Shown here in pieces: positions 7,536-15,475 of a stretch of 21,472 nt of DNA. Source of the stretch: Bacteroidota bacterium (GTDB lineage Bacteria > Bacteroidota > Bacteroidia > Chitinophagales > Chitinophagaceae); contig JAEWWO010000252.1 in NCBI GenBank assembly GCA_023396345.1, forward strand, positions 1-21,472, given 5' to 3'. Position numbers and translations under genes: made by a program. Within the stretch, counting starts at the first letter, position 1, and every line of letters begins with the position of its first letter. The notes under the pieces were generated by a model that worked only from the letters and a program-made list of their open reading frames with translations, did no database searches and was not told the DNA's origin.

Positions 7536-9185
7536 ATGATGAATAAATTATGGGCAATTGCTGCCTTTCTTTTTTTAGGAATAAGCACAGTACACGCACA
7601 AACAGAAGAACAGAAAAAACGCTGGCATCAACTGGATTACGCAAAAGACACATTGTATGGCATTAGTCTGGATAAGGCTTATGATTTTTTAAAAAACCGT
7701 AAACCTGTTGAAGTTATTGTAGGTGTTATAGACTCCGGTATTGATACTGCACACAGAGAATTGAAAAATGTAATGTGGGTAAATAAAAAAGAAAAAGCAG
7801 GAAACAACAAAGATGATGACCGCAATGGATATGTAGATGATATACATGGTTGGAACTTCCTGGGAAATGCCAACGGAAAAAATGTAAATAAAGAAGTTGA
7901 TGAAGAAACAAGACTGTATTATCAGTTAAAAGATAAATATGAAAACAAGACTGTAGATTCTATAAATCTTTCTGCAAGTCAAAAACATGAATACGAAATT
8001 TGGAAAAAAGCAGAAAAGAAATTCAAGGATTTTAATATGGAAGAAAACAGACAATATCTTGTAAATATTTCTCAGCTACAGGAGGGTATTCAATTTGGCG
8101 ACAGTATCATCATCAACAGAATCGGAAAAAAAGAATACACTGCTGATGATTTACGTTCGGCTGTAATTATGGATATGACCGGCTTTCAGATGAAAAACGC
8201 CTATTTAAGTCTGGTTGATCAATTAAAACTTCCGAAAGAAATAACCAATGTGCAGTTGATTTCTGATATTAAAAGTGAAAAAGAAAGACTAGAAGGCAAT
8301 ATAAAAAATCACACACAATCTCCTCCCCGCTACCGCGATGAAATTGTACAGGATAATTATTACAATTTTAAAGACAGATATTATGGCAACCACGATTTAA
8401 TGGCAGAAGAATCAGAACATGGTACACATGTATCGGGCATTATTGCTGCACAAAGAAATAACGGATATGGAATTGACGGTATTTCAAATGCCGCTAAAAT
8501 AATGACGTTGCGTGCAGTTCCTGACGGAGATGAATACGATAAAGACGTTGCCTTGAGTGTAATTTATGCTGTAGATAATGGTGCTAAAGTAATCAATATG
8601 AGTTTTGGCAAAAGAGTTTCTCCGGAAAAATATTGGGTTGATTCGGCTTTTAATTATGCCGCTCAAAAAGATGTTTTGTTGGTGCATGCAGCAGGAAACG
8701 ATAATAAAAATATTGACTCTGTTGACAATTTCCCAAATGCTGATTTACTCGCATTCGACAAAAGAGCTCCAAATTTAATCACCGTTGGTGCCAGTTCAGA
8801 TCCAAGAATTGACGAAGGAAATATGGTAGCAGATTTCAGCAACTACGGAGTAGTAAATGTAGATGTATTTGCTCCCGGTTATCAGATTTACTCTACCATG
8901 CCGACTAATGACAGCCTTGGTTTTCAAAGCGGAACAAGTATGGCATCACCTGTGGTAGCGGGCGTTGCAGCTTTAATTCGCTCTTATTTTCCTAAACTGT
9001 CGGCTGTAGAAGTAAAAGATATTATTGAGAAATCCGTGTTTATACCTGCCGATACTGTTCAGGTAAATATGCCCGGAGATAAAGAAAAGAAAACAACACT
9101 GAAAAACCTGAGCAAAACAGGAGGAATTGTAAATGCCTACAATGCAGTAAAAATGGCTGCTAAATTAGAAGAAAGTAAAAAATAA
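7536..9185 (+). CDS. Secreted S8-family serine peptidase (subtilase) with large insertion
   Basis: A subtilisin-type protease, 549 residues. It begins with a Sec signal peptide (hydrophobic AIAAFLFLGIS, probable cleavage around VHAQ, residues 19-22), so it acts in the periplasm or outside. The catalytic triad is complete: D66 in VIDSGID, H295 in EHGTHVSG and S468 in SGTSMASP; the oxyanion Asn is N388 in HAAGND. Between Asp and His there are about 229 residues, where subtilisin has about 32, so roughly 195 extra residues (about 90-285), highly charged and probably helical, sit in the fold. No pro-domain of the I9 type and no type IX secretion C-terminal domain are visible; the protein ends in a lysine-rich tail just after the catalytic domain. 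Two consecutive ATGs begin the frame. The gene is monocistronic, closed by a strong terminator. Confidence 0.9.
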   Translation: MMNKLWAIAAFLFLGISTVHAQTEEQKKRWHQLDYAKDTLYGISLDKAYDFLKNRKPVEVIVGVIDSGIDTAHRELKNVMWVNKKEKAGNNKDDDRNGYVDDIHGWNFLGNANGKNVNKEVDEETRLYYQLKDKYENKTVDSINLSASQKHEYEIWKKAEKKFKDFNMEENRQYLVNISQLQEGIQFGDSIIINRIGKKEYTADDLRSAVIMDMTGFQMKNAYLSLVDQLKLPKEITNVQLISDIKSEKERLEGNIKNHTQSPPRYRDEIVQDNYYNFKDRYYGNHDLMAEESEHGTHVSGIIAAQRNNGYGIDGISNAAKIMTLRAVPDGDEYDKDVALSVIYAVDNGAKVINMSFGKRVSPEKYWVDSAFNYAAQKDVLLVHAAGNDNKNIDSVDNFPNADLLAFDKRAPNLITVGASSDPRIDEGNMVADFSNYGVVNVDVFAPGYQIYSTMPTNDSLGFQSGTSMASPVVAGVAALIRSYFPKLSAVEVKDIIEKSVFIPADTVQVNMPGDKEKKTTLKNLSKTGGIVNAYNAVKMAAKLEESKK

Positions 9186-9210
9186 AATAACATAAAAGTA
9201 ATAATACAAT

Positions 9211-9251
9211 AAAGTTGTCGGTTCATAATGAATGGACGGCTTTTTTTGTTT
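9211..9251 (+). terminator. Rho-independent terminator after the subtilase gene
   Basis: A long stem (AAAGTTGTC-G-GTTCAT pairing with ATGAAT-G-GACGGCTTT, with one G-G mismatch and a few G-U pairs) has a one- to three-base tip and is followed by a run of T interrupted by G (9241-9251). It starts 26 bases after the stop codon. Confidence 0.8.
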
Positions 9252-9335
9252 TTGTGTCAAGACAAAAGTTTGAATACATCGAACAAGAACTAACCTAATT
9301 GTCTCCTCTTCTACATTCAACTCTGAAAAAATCAT

Positions 9336-9343
9336 TATTTTTG
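9336..9343 (+). promoter_or_regulatory. Putative -7 promoter element of the arginase-family gene
   Basis: TATTTTTG matches TAnnTTTG exactly and ends 17 bases before the start codon at 9361. A terminator lies upstream, so an own promoter is expected here. No clear -33 TTTG is seen. Confidence 0.4.
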
Positions 9344-9360
9344 AAAAAATTTATTGCAGC

Positions 9361-10500
9361 ATGACTGATATTGAATCTTTGAAAGATTTTTTAGAACCCG
9401 TGAACATTGCGTTTCTTTCAGATGATGAAAGTTTCCGAGCCTCACAAATAGGCAGCAAAATTGCCGTGTATGAAGATAATTTTCCTGATATAGAGAATGC
9501 AGATATAATTATTGCCGGATGTGGAGAATACAGAGGCGGAGGAATGACAGCCAATAATTTTGATGCCGCCAATGCTGTAAGAAAACAGTTTTATTCACTT
9601 TTTCACTGGCACAAAAATGTATCTATCGCCGATATCGGAAACATTAGCATAGGTAATAAAATAAATGATTCCAGAGTCGCCGTAGAAAATATTCTGGCAG
9701 GCTTATCCCGCAAAGGAAGAAAAGTTATTTTAATTGGCGGTTCGCATGATAACACGGTTGCTCAGTCGGCAGCCTTTAAAAACAATAACCGTCTGCACGA
9801 GATTGTTTGTGTGGATGCTAAAATTGATCTGGACAGAGACTCTCCTGTTTTCTCAGAAAATTATTTGCTGAACCTCTTTACAGAAACACCCAACTTTGTA
9901 AAACATTACAATCATATTGGCTTTCAAAGTTATTATGTACATCCTGAAATGCTGGAAACAATTGATAAATTGCGTTTTGACTGCTTTAGAGTTGGTGTGG
10001 TTAAAGAAGATATGGAAGAGATGGAACCCGTATTGCGCAACAGTCAGATGCTGACGGTGGATATTTCTGCTTTTGCCAATGCTTATGCACCTGCCAATAC
10101 ATTAACACCGAATGGTTTTAACGGGGAGGAAATGTGCAGCCTGTTTAAGTTTGCAGGATTAAGCACCGAAATGGAAACCATCGGTATTTACGGATATGAT
10201 TACAGCAAAGATATAAATGACCTTACAGCCAAACAATTAAGTCATTGTTTGTGGTATTTGCTGGATGGTGTTTATAAAAGCAAGCAGGAAGCGGGATTTG
10301 ACGATACAGATAATTTCAATGAATATCATCTGGCATTTACAGAAGTGCAAACCGTATTTCTGCAAAGTAAAAAAACCGACAGATGGTGGATGAAATTACC
10401 AAATGACAAATACATCGCCTGTAGCTATAAAGATTATCATCTGGCTTCACAAAATGAAATTCCCGAACGCTGGTTGAGAGCTATTGAAAGAGAGCCATAA
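9361..10500 (+). CDS. Arginase/formimidoylglutamase-family protein with degenerate metal site
   Basis: A 379-residue protein of the arginase (ureohydrolase) fold. Family landmarks are GCGEYRGGG (53-61), the strand-loop VILIGGSHDN (122-131) matching the GGDH motif, VDAKIDLD (151-158) matching DAHxD, and LTVDISAF (231-238) matching SxDxDxxDP. Of the six usual Mn ligands, H129, D152, D156 and D234 have counterparts. The histidine of DAHxD is K154 and the second Asp of the last motif is S236. Canonical two-manganese hydrolysis of arginine, agmatine or formiminoglutamate is therefore doubtful. Similar degenerate members occur in Bacteroidota, often annotated as formimidoylglutamase. The C-terminal 80 residues (with RWWMKLPND) look conserved and non-catalytic. 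It is cytoplasmic. No histidine-degradation gene is adjacent, and the true function is unknown. Confidence 0.8.
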   Translation: MTDIESLKDFLEPVNIAFLSDDESFRASQIGSKIAVYEDNFPDIENADIIIAGCGEYRGGGMTANNFDAANAVRKQFYSLFHWHKNVSIADIGNISIGNKINDSRVAVENILAGLSRKGRKVILIGGSHDNTVAQSAAFKNNNRLHEIVCVDAKIDLDRDSPVFSENYLLNLFTETPNFVKHYNHIGFQSYYVHPEMLETIDKLRFDCFRVGVVKEDMEEMEPVLRNSQMLTVDISAFANAYAPANTLTPNGFNGEEMCSLFKFAGLSTEMETIGIYGYDYSKDINDLTAKQLSHCLWYLLDGVYKSKQEAGFDDTDNFNEYHLAFTEVQTVFLQSKKTDRWWMKLPNDKYIACSYKDYHLASQNEIPERWLRAIEREP

Positions 10501-10548
10501 AATAATACTTTATACTTTATCGTTTATGAAACAATACGTACATCTTAC

Positions 10549-11340
10549 ATGAAAATCATTCTGACAAAATACACCACATTTATTATAGCATCACTGTTGC
10601 TGCTTGTAGCCTGCAACAAAAGCGAGCTGGATAATTCCCTGTCACAAAAACCTACGTACAGAGATTACTATCCTGTTTCTGCTGGAAAGGAAATGATATA
10701 TCAACTGGATTCTATTGTACCGGCTCCCTTTGGTGTAGGATTACTTACCAGAACATATTATATAAAAGATGTGGTTGCTATTTTAAACACATCAGCTAAA
10801 GACAGCACGTATAAAATAAACCGATATATAGCCACGCAATCTGACGCTGCTGAATGGAATTATCAATATTCGTATACAGCTACGCTTAAATTAAATACAC
10901 TTGAAATAGTAGAAAAAGAAAATGTAAATCAGGAAGAGCCCATTCCTGTGAGAGGCTTGACAGACTTACGTTTCGTGAAACTCACCAATCCCATTCATGA
11001 AAATATAAAATGGGATGGCAACCGCTATTTTACTTTAGGAAATGTGGGTACTGCTTCTTTTCTGTATAAATACAATGGTTGGGAATATATTTACAAAAAT
11101 ATACAGCAACCTAAAGAAACACCTGCCGGAACATTTAATAACACCATTACTGTAATTGGTTCTGACCAGTTGTATGGCGATACTAATATAGAAACTCCCG
11201 CTCAGTATCAGCAACGCATATATTCAGAAGAAGTGTATGCCGCAGGAACCGGACTTGTATATAAATTTTTTATTTACTCCGATTTTCAACCATCCAATTC
11301 CGGCTCACCCGGATATCAGGGAAAAAGTTTTGGTATATGA
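10549..11340 (+). CDS. Putative lipoprotein of unknown function
   Basis: A 263-residue product with a lipoprotein signal peptide (hydrophobic FIIASLLLLVAC, lipidated Cys22), so membrane-anchored, periplasmic or surface-exposed. The mature part is rich in Tyr, Thr and Asn, opens with a segment DYYPVSAGKEMIYQLDSI like that of several uncharacterised Bacteroidota lipoproteins, and looks all-beta. I recognise no catalytic motif. The start at 10549 is the first in-frame ATG; an ATG at 10526 is out of frame. It follows the arginase-family gene by 48 bases and could be co-transcribed with it. After the stop a weak hairpin (CTAAAT/ATTTAG, 11341-11373) with a short T-run could end transcription. Confidence 0.75.
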   Translation: MKIILTKYTTFIIASLLLLVACNKSELDNSLSQKPTYRDYYPVSAGKEMIYQLDSIVPAPFGVGLLTRTYYIKDVVAILNTSAKDSTYKINRYIATQSDAAEWNYQYSYTATLKLNTLEIVEKENVNQEEPIPVRGLTDLRFVKLTNPIHENIKWDGNRYFTLGNVGTASFLYKYNGWEYIYKNIQQPKETPAGTFNNTITVIGSDQLYGDTNIETPAQYQQRIYSEEVYAAGTGLVYKFFIYSDFQPSNSGSPGYQGKSFGI

Positions 11341-11379
11341 CTAAATCTGGTTAGCTTAAAAGAATAAATTTAGCTTTTT

Positions 11380-11424
11380 GAGACTGCTTCGTCATTCCGC
11401 TACACTTCATTCCTCGCAGTGACG
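11380..11424. repeat. Dispersed 'CGTCATTGCGAG'-type repeat element (degenerate copy)
   Basis: Read on the minus strand this stretch gives CCGTCACTGCGAGGAATGA, then AGTGTAGCGGAATGACGAAG and CAGTCTC. That is the pattern of a short non-coding repeat seen scattered in many bacterial genomes (typically CGTCATTGCGAGGAACGAAG...GACGAAGCAATCTC). The internal halves GTCATTCCGC and GCAGTGACGG are roughly inverted. It lies in the intergenic space before rocD. Identification is from memory of the pattern; other copies would be expected elsewhere in this genome. Confidence 0.55.
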
Positions 11425-11441
11425 GAACTCGTTGTACAAAA

Positions 11442-11481
11442 ATCCACCCTGTCAAGGTTTTAGAACCTTGACAGGATGGAT
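11442..11481. repeat. Long inverted repeat (REP-like hairpin) upstream of rocD
   Basis: CCTGTCAAGGTT (11448-11459) and AACCTTGACAGG (11464-11475) form a perfect 12-bp stem with a TTAG loop. One C/A mismatch outside, ATCCA/TGGAT extends it to 18 positions. There is no adjoining T-tract, so it is probably a dispersed palindromic element rather than a terminator. Palindromes with this 'CCTGTCAAGG' core are familiar as repeats in Bacteroidota intergenic regions (from memory). Confidence 0.75.
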
Positions 11482-11582
11482 TAAAATTTCGTCTGTATTG
11501 TTCCTTCTTTATTTTTTAATTGATTACCTTGCACCGAACTGCAGACAACTGCTTCAATCATTTACATTCAACTACCTATTTT

Positions 11583-12818
11583 ATGGAAAACTCTGTCAGC
11601 AAAACGACACAGCATTATTTAGACCTTGAACATCAATACGGCGCACATAATTACCATCCTTTACCTGTGGTACTGGAAAAAGGAGAAGGCGTATTTGTAT
11701 GGGATGTGGACGGAAAAAAATATTATGACTTTTTAAGCGGTTATTCAGCTCTTAATCAGGGACATTGTCACCCGCGTATCATCAAAGTATTAACCGAACA
11801 GGCGCAGAAACTCACACTTACTTCCAGAGCTTTTTATAATAATGTATTGGGTGAATATGAAAAGTTCATCACAGCATATTTTGGGTTTGATAAAGTATTG
11901 CCGATGAACACAGGTGTAGAAGCTGTTGAAACAGCTTTGAAACTCACCCGCAAATGGGCTTACAAAGTAAAAGGTATTGAAGAAAATGAAGCAAAAGTAA
12001 TTACCGTAAACGAAAATTTTCACGGCAGAACTATTTCTGTTGTTTCTTTCAGCTCCGATGAAACCGCTACCGAACACTTTGGACCTTTCACTCCCGGATA
12101 TATTTCTATTCCTTACAACGATTTGCAGGCACTGGAACACGCTTTTCAGGACGATAATGTAGCAGCGTTTTTATTTGAGCCTATTCAGGGCGAAGCAGGA
12201 GTAATTGTTCCTGACGAAGGATACCTGAAAGGTGTAAGAGAGTTATGTACAAAATACAATGTACTGATGATTGCAGATGAAATACAGACCGGACTGGCAA
12301 GAACGGGAAAAATGCTGGCCTGCGATCATGAAAACGTAAAACCCGATATCCTTATTTTAGGTAAAGCATTAAGCGGCGGCACACTCCCAGTAAGTGCAGT
12401 ATTGGCTAATGATAATATTATGTTGACCATACAACCCGGCGAGCATGGCTCTACCTATGGAGGAAATCCGCTTGCATGTGTGGTGGCTATAGAATCGCTG
12501 AAAGTATTACAAGAAGAAAATCTCACTGAAAATGCAGAAAAAATGGGAGTACTTTTACGTTCTGAATTACAGAAACTAAACCATCCACTCATAGCAACAA
12601 TAAGAGGTAAAGGGCTGTTGAATGCCATTGTTATTAATCATCCTGATAAAAATGCAGCATGGAATATTTGTCTGCTGTTTAAAGAGAACGGATTATTGGC
12701 AAAACCCACACACGGAGATAAAATAAGGTTCGCTCCGCCGTTGATTATTAACGAACAACAAATTAAAGAATGCGTAGCTATCATAGACCGAAGTCTTCAT
12801 CAGTTTTCCGCAGGTTAA
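11583..12818 (+). CDS. rocD: Ornithine--oxo-acid transaminase
   Basis: A class III PLP-dependent aminotransferase that converts ornithine and 2-oxoglutarate to glutamate semialdehyde and glutamate, linking arginine, proline and glutamate metabolism. From the ATG at 11583 the product has 411 residues, the usual length. It shows [14 protein letters not shown] (108-121), FHGRT (146-150), [10 protein letters not shown] (198-207), the PLP-binding [12 protein letters not shown] (231-242) with D232, the Schiff-base lysine K261 in [10 protein letters not shown], and the substrate-binding HGSTYGGNP (288-296). The frame is open back to 11520, but those 21 residues do not resemble the family, whereas the start [21 protein letters not shown] (split here after Q at 10) does. 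RocD rather than the succinylornithine/acetylornithine class is favoured by the ENFHGRTI and [11 protein letters not shown] segments. It is monocistronic and unrelated to the oxidase cluster downstream. Confidence 0.92.
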   Translation: MENSVSKTTQHYLDLEHQYGAHNYHPLPVVLEKGEGVFVWDVDGKKYYDFLSGYSALNQGHCHPRIIKVLTEQAQKLTLTSRAFYNNVLGEYEKFITAYFGFDKVLPMNTGVEAVETALKLTRKWAYKVKGIEENEAKVITVNENFHGRTISVVSFSSDETATEHFGPFTPGYISIPYNDLQALEHAFQDDNVAAFLFEPIQGEAGVIVPDEGYLKGVRELCTKYNVLMIADEIQTGLARTGKMLACDHENVKPDILILGKALSGGTLPVSAVLANDNIMLTIQPGEHGSTYGGNPLACVVAIESLKVLQEENLTENAEKMGVLLRSELQKLNHPLIATIRGKGLLNAIVINHPDKNAAWNICLLFKENGLLAKPTHGDKIRFAPPLIINEQQIKECVAIIDRSLHQFSAG

Positions 12819-12857
12819 AACATGATATAAATCATATAAAAATTCATTCTAAAAAAT

Positions 12858-12888
12858 ATTGTTAATTGAAATAATTGTCAAATCTTTG
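12858..12888 (+). promoter_or_regulatory. Putative promoter of the ccoS-ccoNO-ccoQ-ccoP operon
   Basis: ATTG at 12858-12861 is followed after exactly 19 bases by AATCTTTG at 12881-12888. Each box is one base off the Bacteroidota TTTG / TAnnTTTG consensus, and the second ends 20 bases before the ccoS start. The spacer and -7 region contain the direct repeat TTGTCA (12875-12880 and 12886-12891), a possible regulator site. No standard FNR box is present. Confidence 0.4.
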
Positions 12889-12908
12889 TCATTAAATATC
12901 CCAAGCTA

Positions 12909-13100
12909 ATGAGCGTTATTATTCTCTTAATTATTGCGAGTATTATTATGGCAGGCGGATTCCTGATAGCCTTTATATGGAGCGTAAAAGACGGTCAGTA
13001 TGAAGATAACTATTCACCCGCCAACAGAATACTTTTTGAGGATAAAAAACCAAAAAAAACGGAACATTCAGAAACAAAAACCGAAAATAAAACTACTTAA
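12909..13100 (+). CDS. ccoS: cbb3-type cytochrome oxidase assembly protein CcoS
   Basis: A 63-residue single-span inner-membrane protein needed for inserting copper and heme b cofactors into cbb3 oxidase. The N-terminal 25 residues form one transmembrane helix (ILLIIASIIMAGGFLIAFIW). The CcoS signature follows directly: WSVKDGQYED, then PANRILFEDK. The C-terminal tail is short and charged. It lies 27 bases before the ccoNO fusion and is probably the first gene of the operon. In many Bacteroidota it follows ccoI, the copper ATPase, but here the upstream neighbour is rocD. Confidence 0.92.
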   Translation: MSVIILLIIASIIMAGGFLIAFIWSVKDGQYEDNYSPANRILFEDKKPKKTEHSETKTENKTT

Positions 13101-13127
13101 AACATTCATTAATCATTTACTAACATT

Positions 13128-15245
13128 ATGGAATTACAGAAATTCACGTATGACAACAAGCTCTCCAAAATGTTTGCAATTGCAACTATTACATGGGGAA
13201 TTGTAGGTATGCTTGTAGGTGCTATTATAGCTTTTCAACTGGCTATACCGGCTTTAAATCTTAATCTCCCTTACACAACGTTCGGACGTTTGCGCCCGTT
13301 GCATACCAATGCCGTAATCTTTGCGTTCGTGGGTAACGGTATTTTTACCGCTGTGTATTATTCAATGCCAAGATTGCTCAAGGCAGAAATGTACAGCAGA
13401 TTATTAGGTAAAATACATTTCTGGGGCTGGCAGCTCATCATAGTATCTGCTGCTGTTACTTTTGTTCTGGGCATTATGACTTCTAAAGAATATGCTGAAC
13501 TTGAGTGGCCAATAGATATTGCTGTAGTTTTAATCTGGGTTGTATTTGGTATCAACATTATGGGTACCATTTTAAAAAGAAGAGAAAGACACTTATATGT
13601 TGCTATTTGGTTCTACCTGGCTTCCTGGGTTACAGTTGCCATGTTATACATAGTGAACAACATTGAAATTCCTGTAAGTTTCACAAAGAGTTATTCCTGG
13701 TATGCAGGTGTGCAGGACGCACTGGTACAATGGTGGTACGGACACAATGCGGTGGCATTCTTCCTTACTACTCCTTATTTGGGTTTGATGTATTATTTCC
13801 TTCCTAAGGCTGCTAACAGACCCGTATATTCTTACAGATTAAGTATTATTCACTTCTGGAGTTTAATATTCATCTATATCTGGGCAGGTCCTCACCACTT
13901 ATTATACACAGCTTTGCCGGGCTGGGCACAGTCACTGGGCACGGCGTTTTCTATAATGCTGATTTTACCAAGCTGGGGCGGTATGCTGAACGGTTTATTC
14001 ACTCTGCGTGGGGCCTGGGATAAGGTAAGAGTGGACCCGATTTTGAAATTCATGGTTGTTGCGGTTACCTGTTACGGTATGGCTACATTTGAAGGTCCGA
14101 TGATGTCACTGAAAAATGTAAATGCCATTTCTCACTACAGTGACTGGACGGTAGCTCACGTACATATCGGTGCTCTTGGCTGGAACGGTTTCTTAACCTT
14201 TGGTATGTTGTACTGGTTATTCCCCAGATTGTTCAATACAAAATTACACTCTGTTAAACTGGCTAACGTACACTTCTGGATAGGTACACTGGGTATTTTA
14301 TTGTATGCTATTCCTATGTATTGGGCAGCATTCCGTACTTATTTTATGATGAGTGCTTTTACTCCCGAAGGACAATTAGAATACCAGTTCATAGATGTTG
14401 TACAAACTACAGTACCATTCTATTTATTGAGAGCTATAGGCGGAACCATCTATTTAATCGGTGCATTGATAATGGTTTACAATATTTACAAAACCTGTAA
14501 AGCCGGAAGTTTTGTAAGATACGAACACAATGAAGCTCCTGCTTTGGCTAAAAAATATACACCAACTGAAAAAGATAAAAAATTCTGGCACTCCTGGATT
14601 GAGAGAAGACCAATTACTTTATTGGTAGTAAGTTTAGTTGTTGTAGCCATCGGAGGTATTATTGAAATTGTGCCTACCTTCCTTATCAAGAGCAATGTAC
14701 CTACCTTAGCAAGTGTAAAACCATACACTCCGCTTGAGTTGCAGGGACGCGACTTGTATATCAGAGAAGGTTGTAACAACTGTCACACACAAATGATCAG
14801 ACCATTCCGTTACGAAGTTGCACGCTATGGTGATTACTCCAAAGCAGGTGAATTTGTATATGACCATCCGCATCTTTGGGGTTCAAAAAGAACCGGTCCG
14901 GATTTGGCGAGAGTTGGCGGAAAATATCCTGACAGCTGGCACTTCAATCATATGTACGATCCTCCATCCATTGCTCCGGGTTCTATCATGCCTCCTTATC
15001 CTTGGTTGATTGAGAATGATCTGGACATTTCAGGTACAAAATCTAAAATTCATGCTATGCGTAAACTGGGCGTTCCGTACGAAGAAGGATATGAGGCAAT
15101 AGCTGAAGAAGATTTAAAAGTGCAGGCTAAGCAAATTGCAGCTACTTTAAAAGCGGAAAAGATTGAAGTAAGTGAAAATAAAGAAATCATAGCTTTAATA
15201 GCTTATTTGCAAAGACTGGGCAGGGACATTCAAACTGCGAATTAG
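13128..15245 (+). CDS. ccoNO: cbb3-type cytochrome c oxidase, fused subunits I and II (CcoN-CcoO)
   Basis: The catalytic core of a high-affinity proton-pumping terminal oxidase in the inner membrane, 705 residues. Residues 1 to about 460 are CcoN, with about twelve membrane helices. H59 (RLRPLHTNA) is a low-spin heme ligand; H206 (WYGHN) and H256/H257 (AGPHHLLY) are the CuB ligands; H344 and H346 (AHVHIGALGWNGF) are heme ligands; and Y250 (IFIYIW) is a candidate for the cross-linked tyrosine. Residues about 490-705 are CcoO: one membrane anchor (499-520), then a periplasmic c-type cytochrome with CNNCH (549-553) and axial Met621 in SIMPPYPW. The CcoO part also shows the family segments IREGCNNCHTQMIRPF and RTGPDLARVGG. 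The two subunits, separate in Proteobacteria, are joined through a linker rich in charged residues (463-492). The fusion is known in Bacteroidota. Confidence 0.96.
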   Translation: MELQKFTYDNKLSKMFAIATITWGIVGMLVGAIIAFQLAIPALNLNLPYTTFGRLRPLHTNAVIFAFVGNGIFTAVYYSMPRLLKAEMYSRLLGKIHFWGWQLIIVSAAVTFVLGIMTSKEYAELEWPIDIAVVLIWVVFGINIMGTILKRRERHLYVAIWFYLASWVTVAMLYIVNNIEIPVSFTKSYSWYAGVQDALVQWWYGHNAVAFFLTTPYLGLMYYFLPKAANRPVYSYRLSIIHFWSLIFIYIWAGPHHLLYTALPGWAQSLGTAFSIMLILPSWGGMLNGLFTLRGAWDKVRVDPILKFMVVAVTCYGMATFEGPMMSLKNVNAISHYSDWTVAHVHIGALGWNGFLTFGMLYWLFPRLFNTKLHSVKLANVHFWIGTLGILLYAIPMYWAAFRTYFMMSAFTPEGQLEYQFIDVVQTTVPFYLLRAIGGTIYLIGALIMVYNIYKTCKAGSFVRYEHNEAPALAKKYTPTEKDKKFWHSWIERRPITLLVVSLVVVAIGGIIEIVPTFLIKSNVPTLASVKPYTPLELQGRDLYIREGCNNCHTQMIRPFRYEVARYGDYSKAGEFVYDHPHLWGSKRTGPDLARVGGKYPDSWHFNHMYDPPSIAPGSIMPPYPWLIENDLDISGTKSKIHAMRKLGVPYEEGYEAIAEEDLKVQAKQIAATLKAEKIEVSENKEIIALIAYLQRLGRDIQTAN

Positions 15246-15262
15246 TATAAAAAAATTAGAAA

Positions 15263-15475
15263 ATGAAATTTACCTATTATCTGGAAAAAATTCATAATGT
15301 GAGTATTTATCCTATCATATCACTAACGCTGTTTGTAGTATTCTTTTTGCTGGTGGTATTATGGGCTTATAAATCTGACAGTAAAACTATTGAGCACATT
15401 GAAAATCTTCCTTTAGAAAACGACGAAACACAAAATAATATTCAAAAACTAAATCTCGATGAAACTAATCAATAA
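15263..15475 (+). CDS. Small CcoQ-like membrane protein of the cbb3 operon
   Basis: A 70-residue protein with one membrane helix (about 16-35, PIISLTLFVVFFLLVVLWAY) and an acidic, Asn-rich tail. CcoQ/FixQ proteins have this plan, a short helix followed by a charged tail, and stabilise the oxidase; the position between ccoO and ccoP is the canonical ccoQ site. The sequence itself is weakly conserved, so the name is positional. Its 3' end overlaps the ccoP start by 17 bases in another frame, indicating translational coupling. It starts 17 bases after the ccoNO stop. Confidence 0.75.
   Translation: MKFTYYLEKIHNVSIYPIISLTLFVVFFLLVVLWAYKSDSKTIEHIENLPLENDETQNNIQKLNLDETNQ

Noticed and set aside
11520..11582. 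N-terminal extension of rocD to the ATG at 11520
   Set aside because: Ornithine transaminases start close to the residues encoded from 11583; the extension shows no similarity and lies in leader sequence.
11432..11629. A 65-codon plus-strand frame over the hairpin and the rocD start
   Set aside because: It translates the inverted repeat and overlaps rocD in another frame; the composition is not protein-like.
12866..12881. FNR/CRP-type box (TTGA...TCAA) upstream of ccoS
   Set aside because: The half-sites are separated by eight bases instead of six and the inner T/A positions do not match, so it cannot be called an FNR site; it is kept only as a low-interest regulatory note.
13000..13206. 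A 68-codon frame overlapping ccoS and the start of ccoNO
   Set aside because: Both real genes are well supported in other frames and the peptide shows no features.
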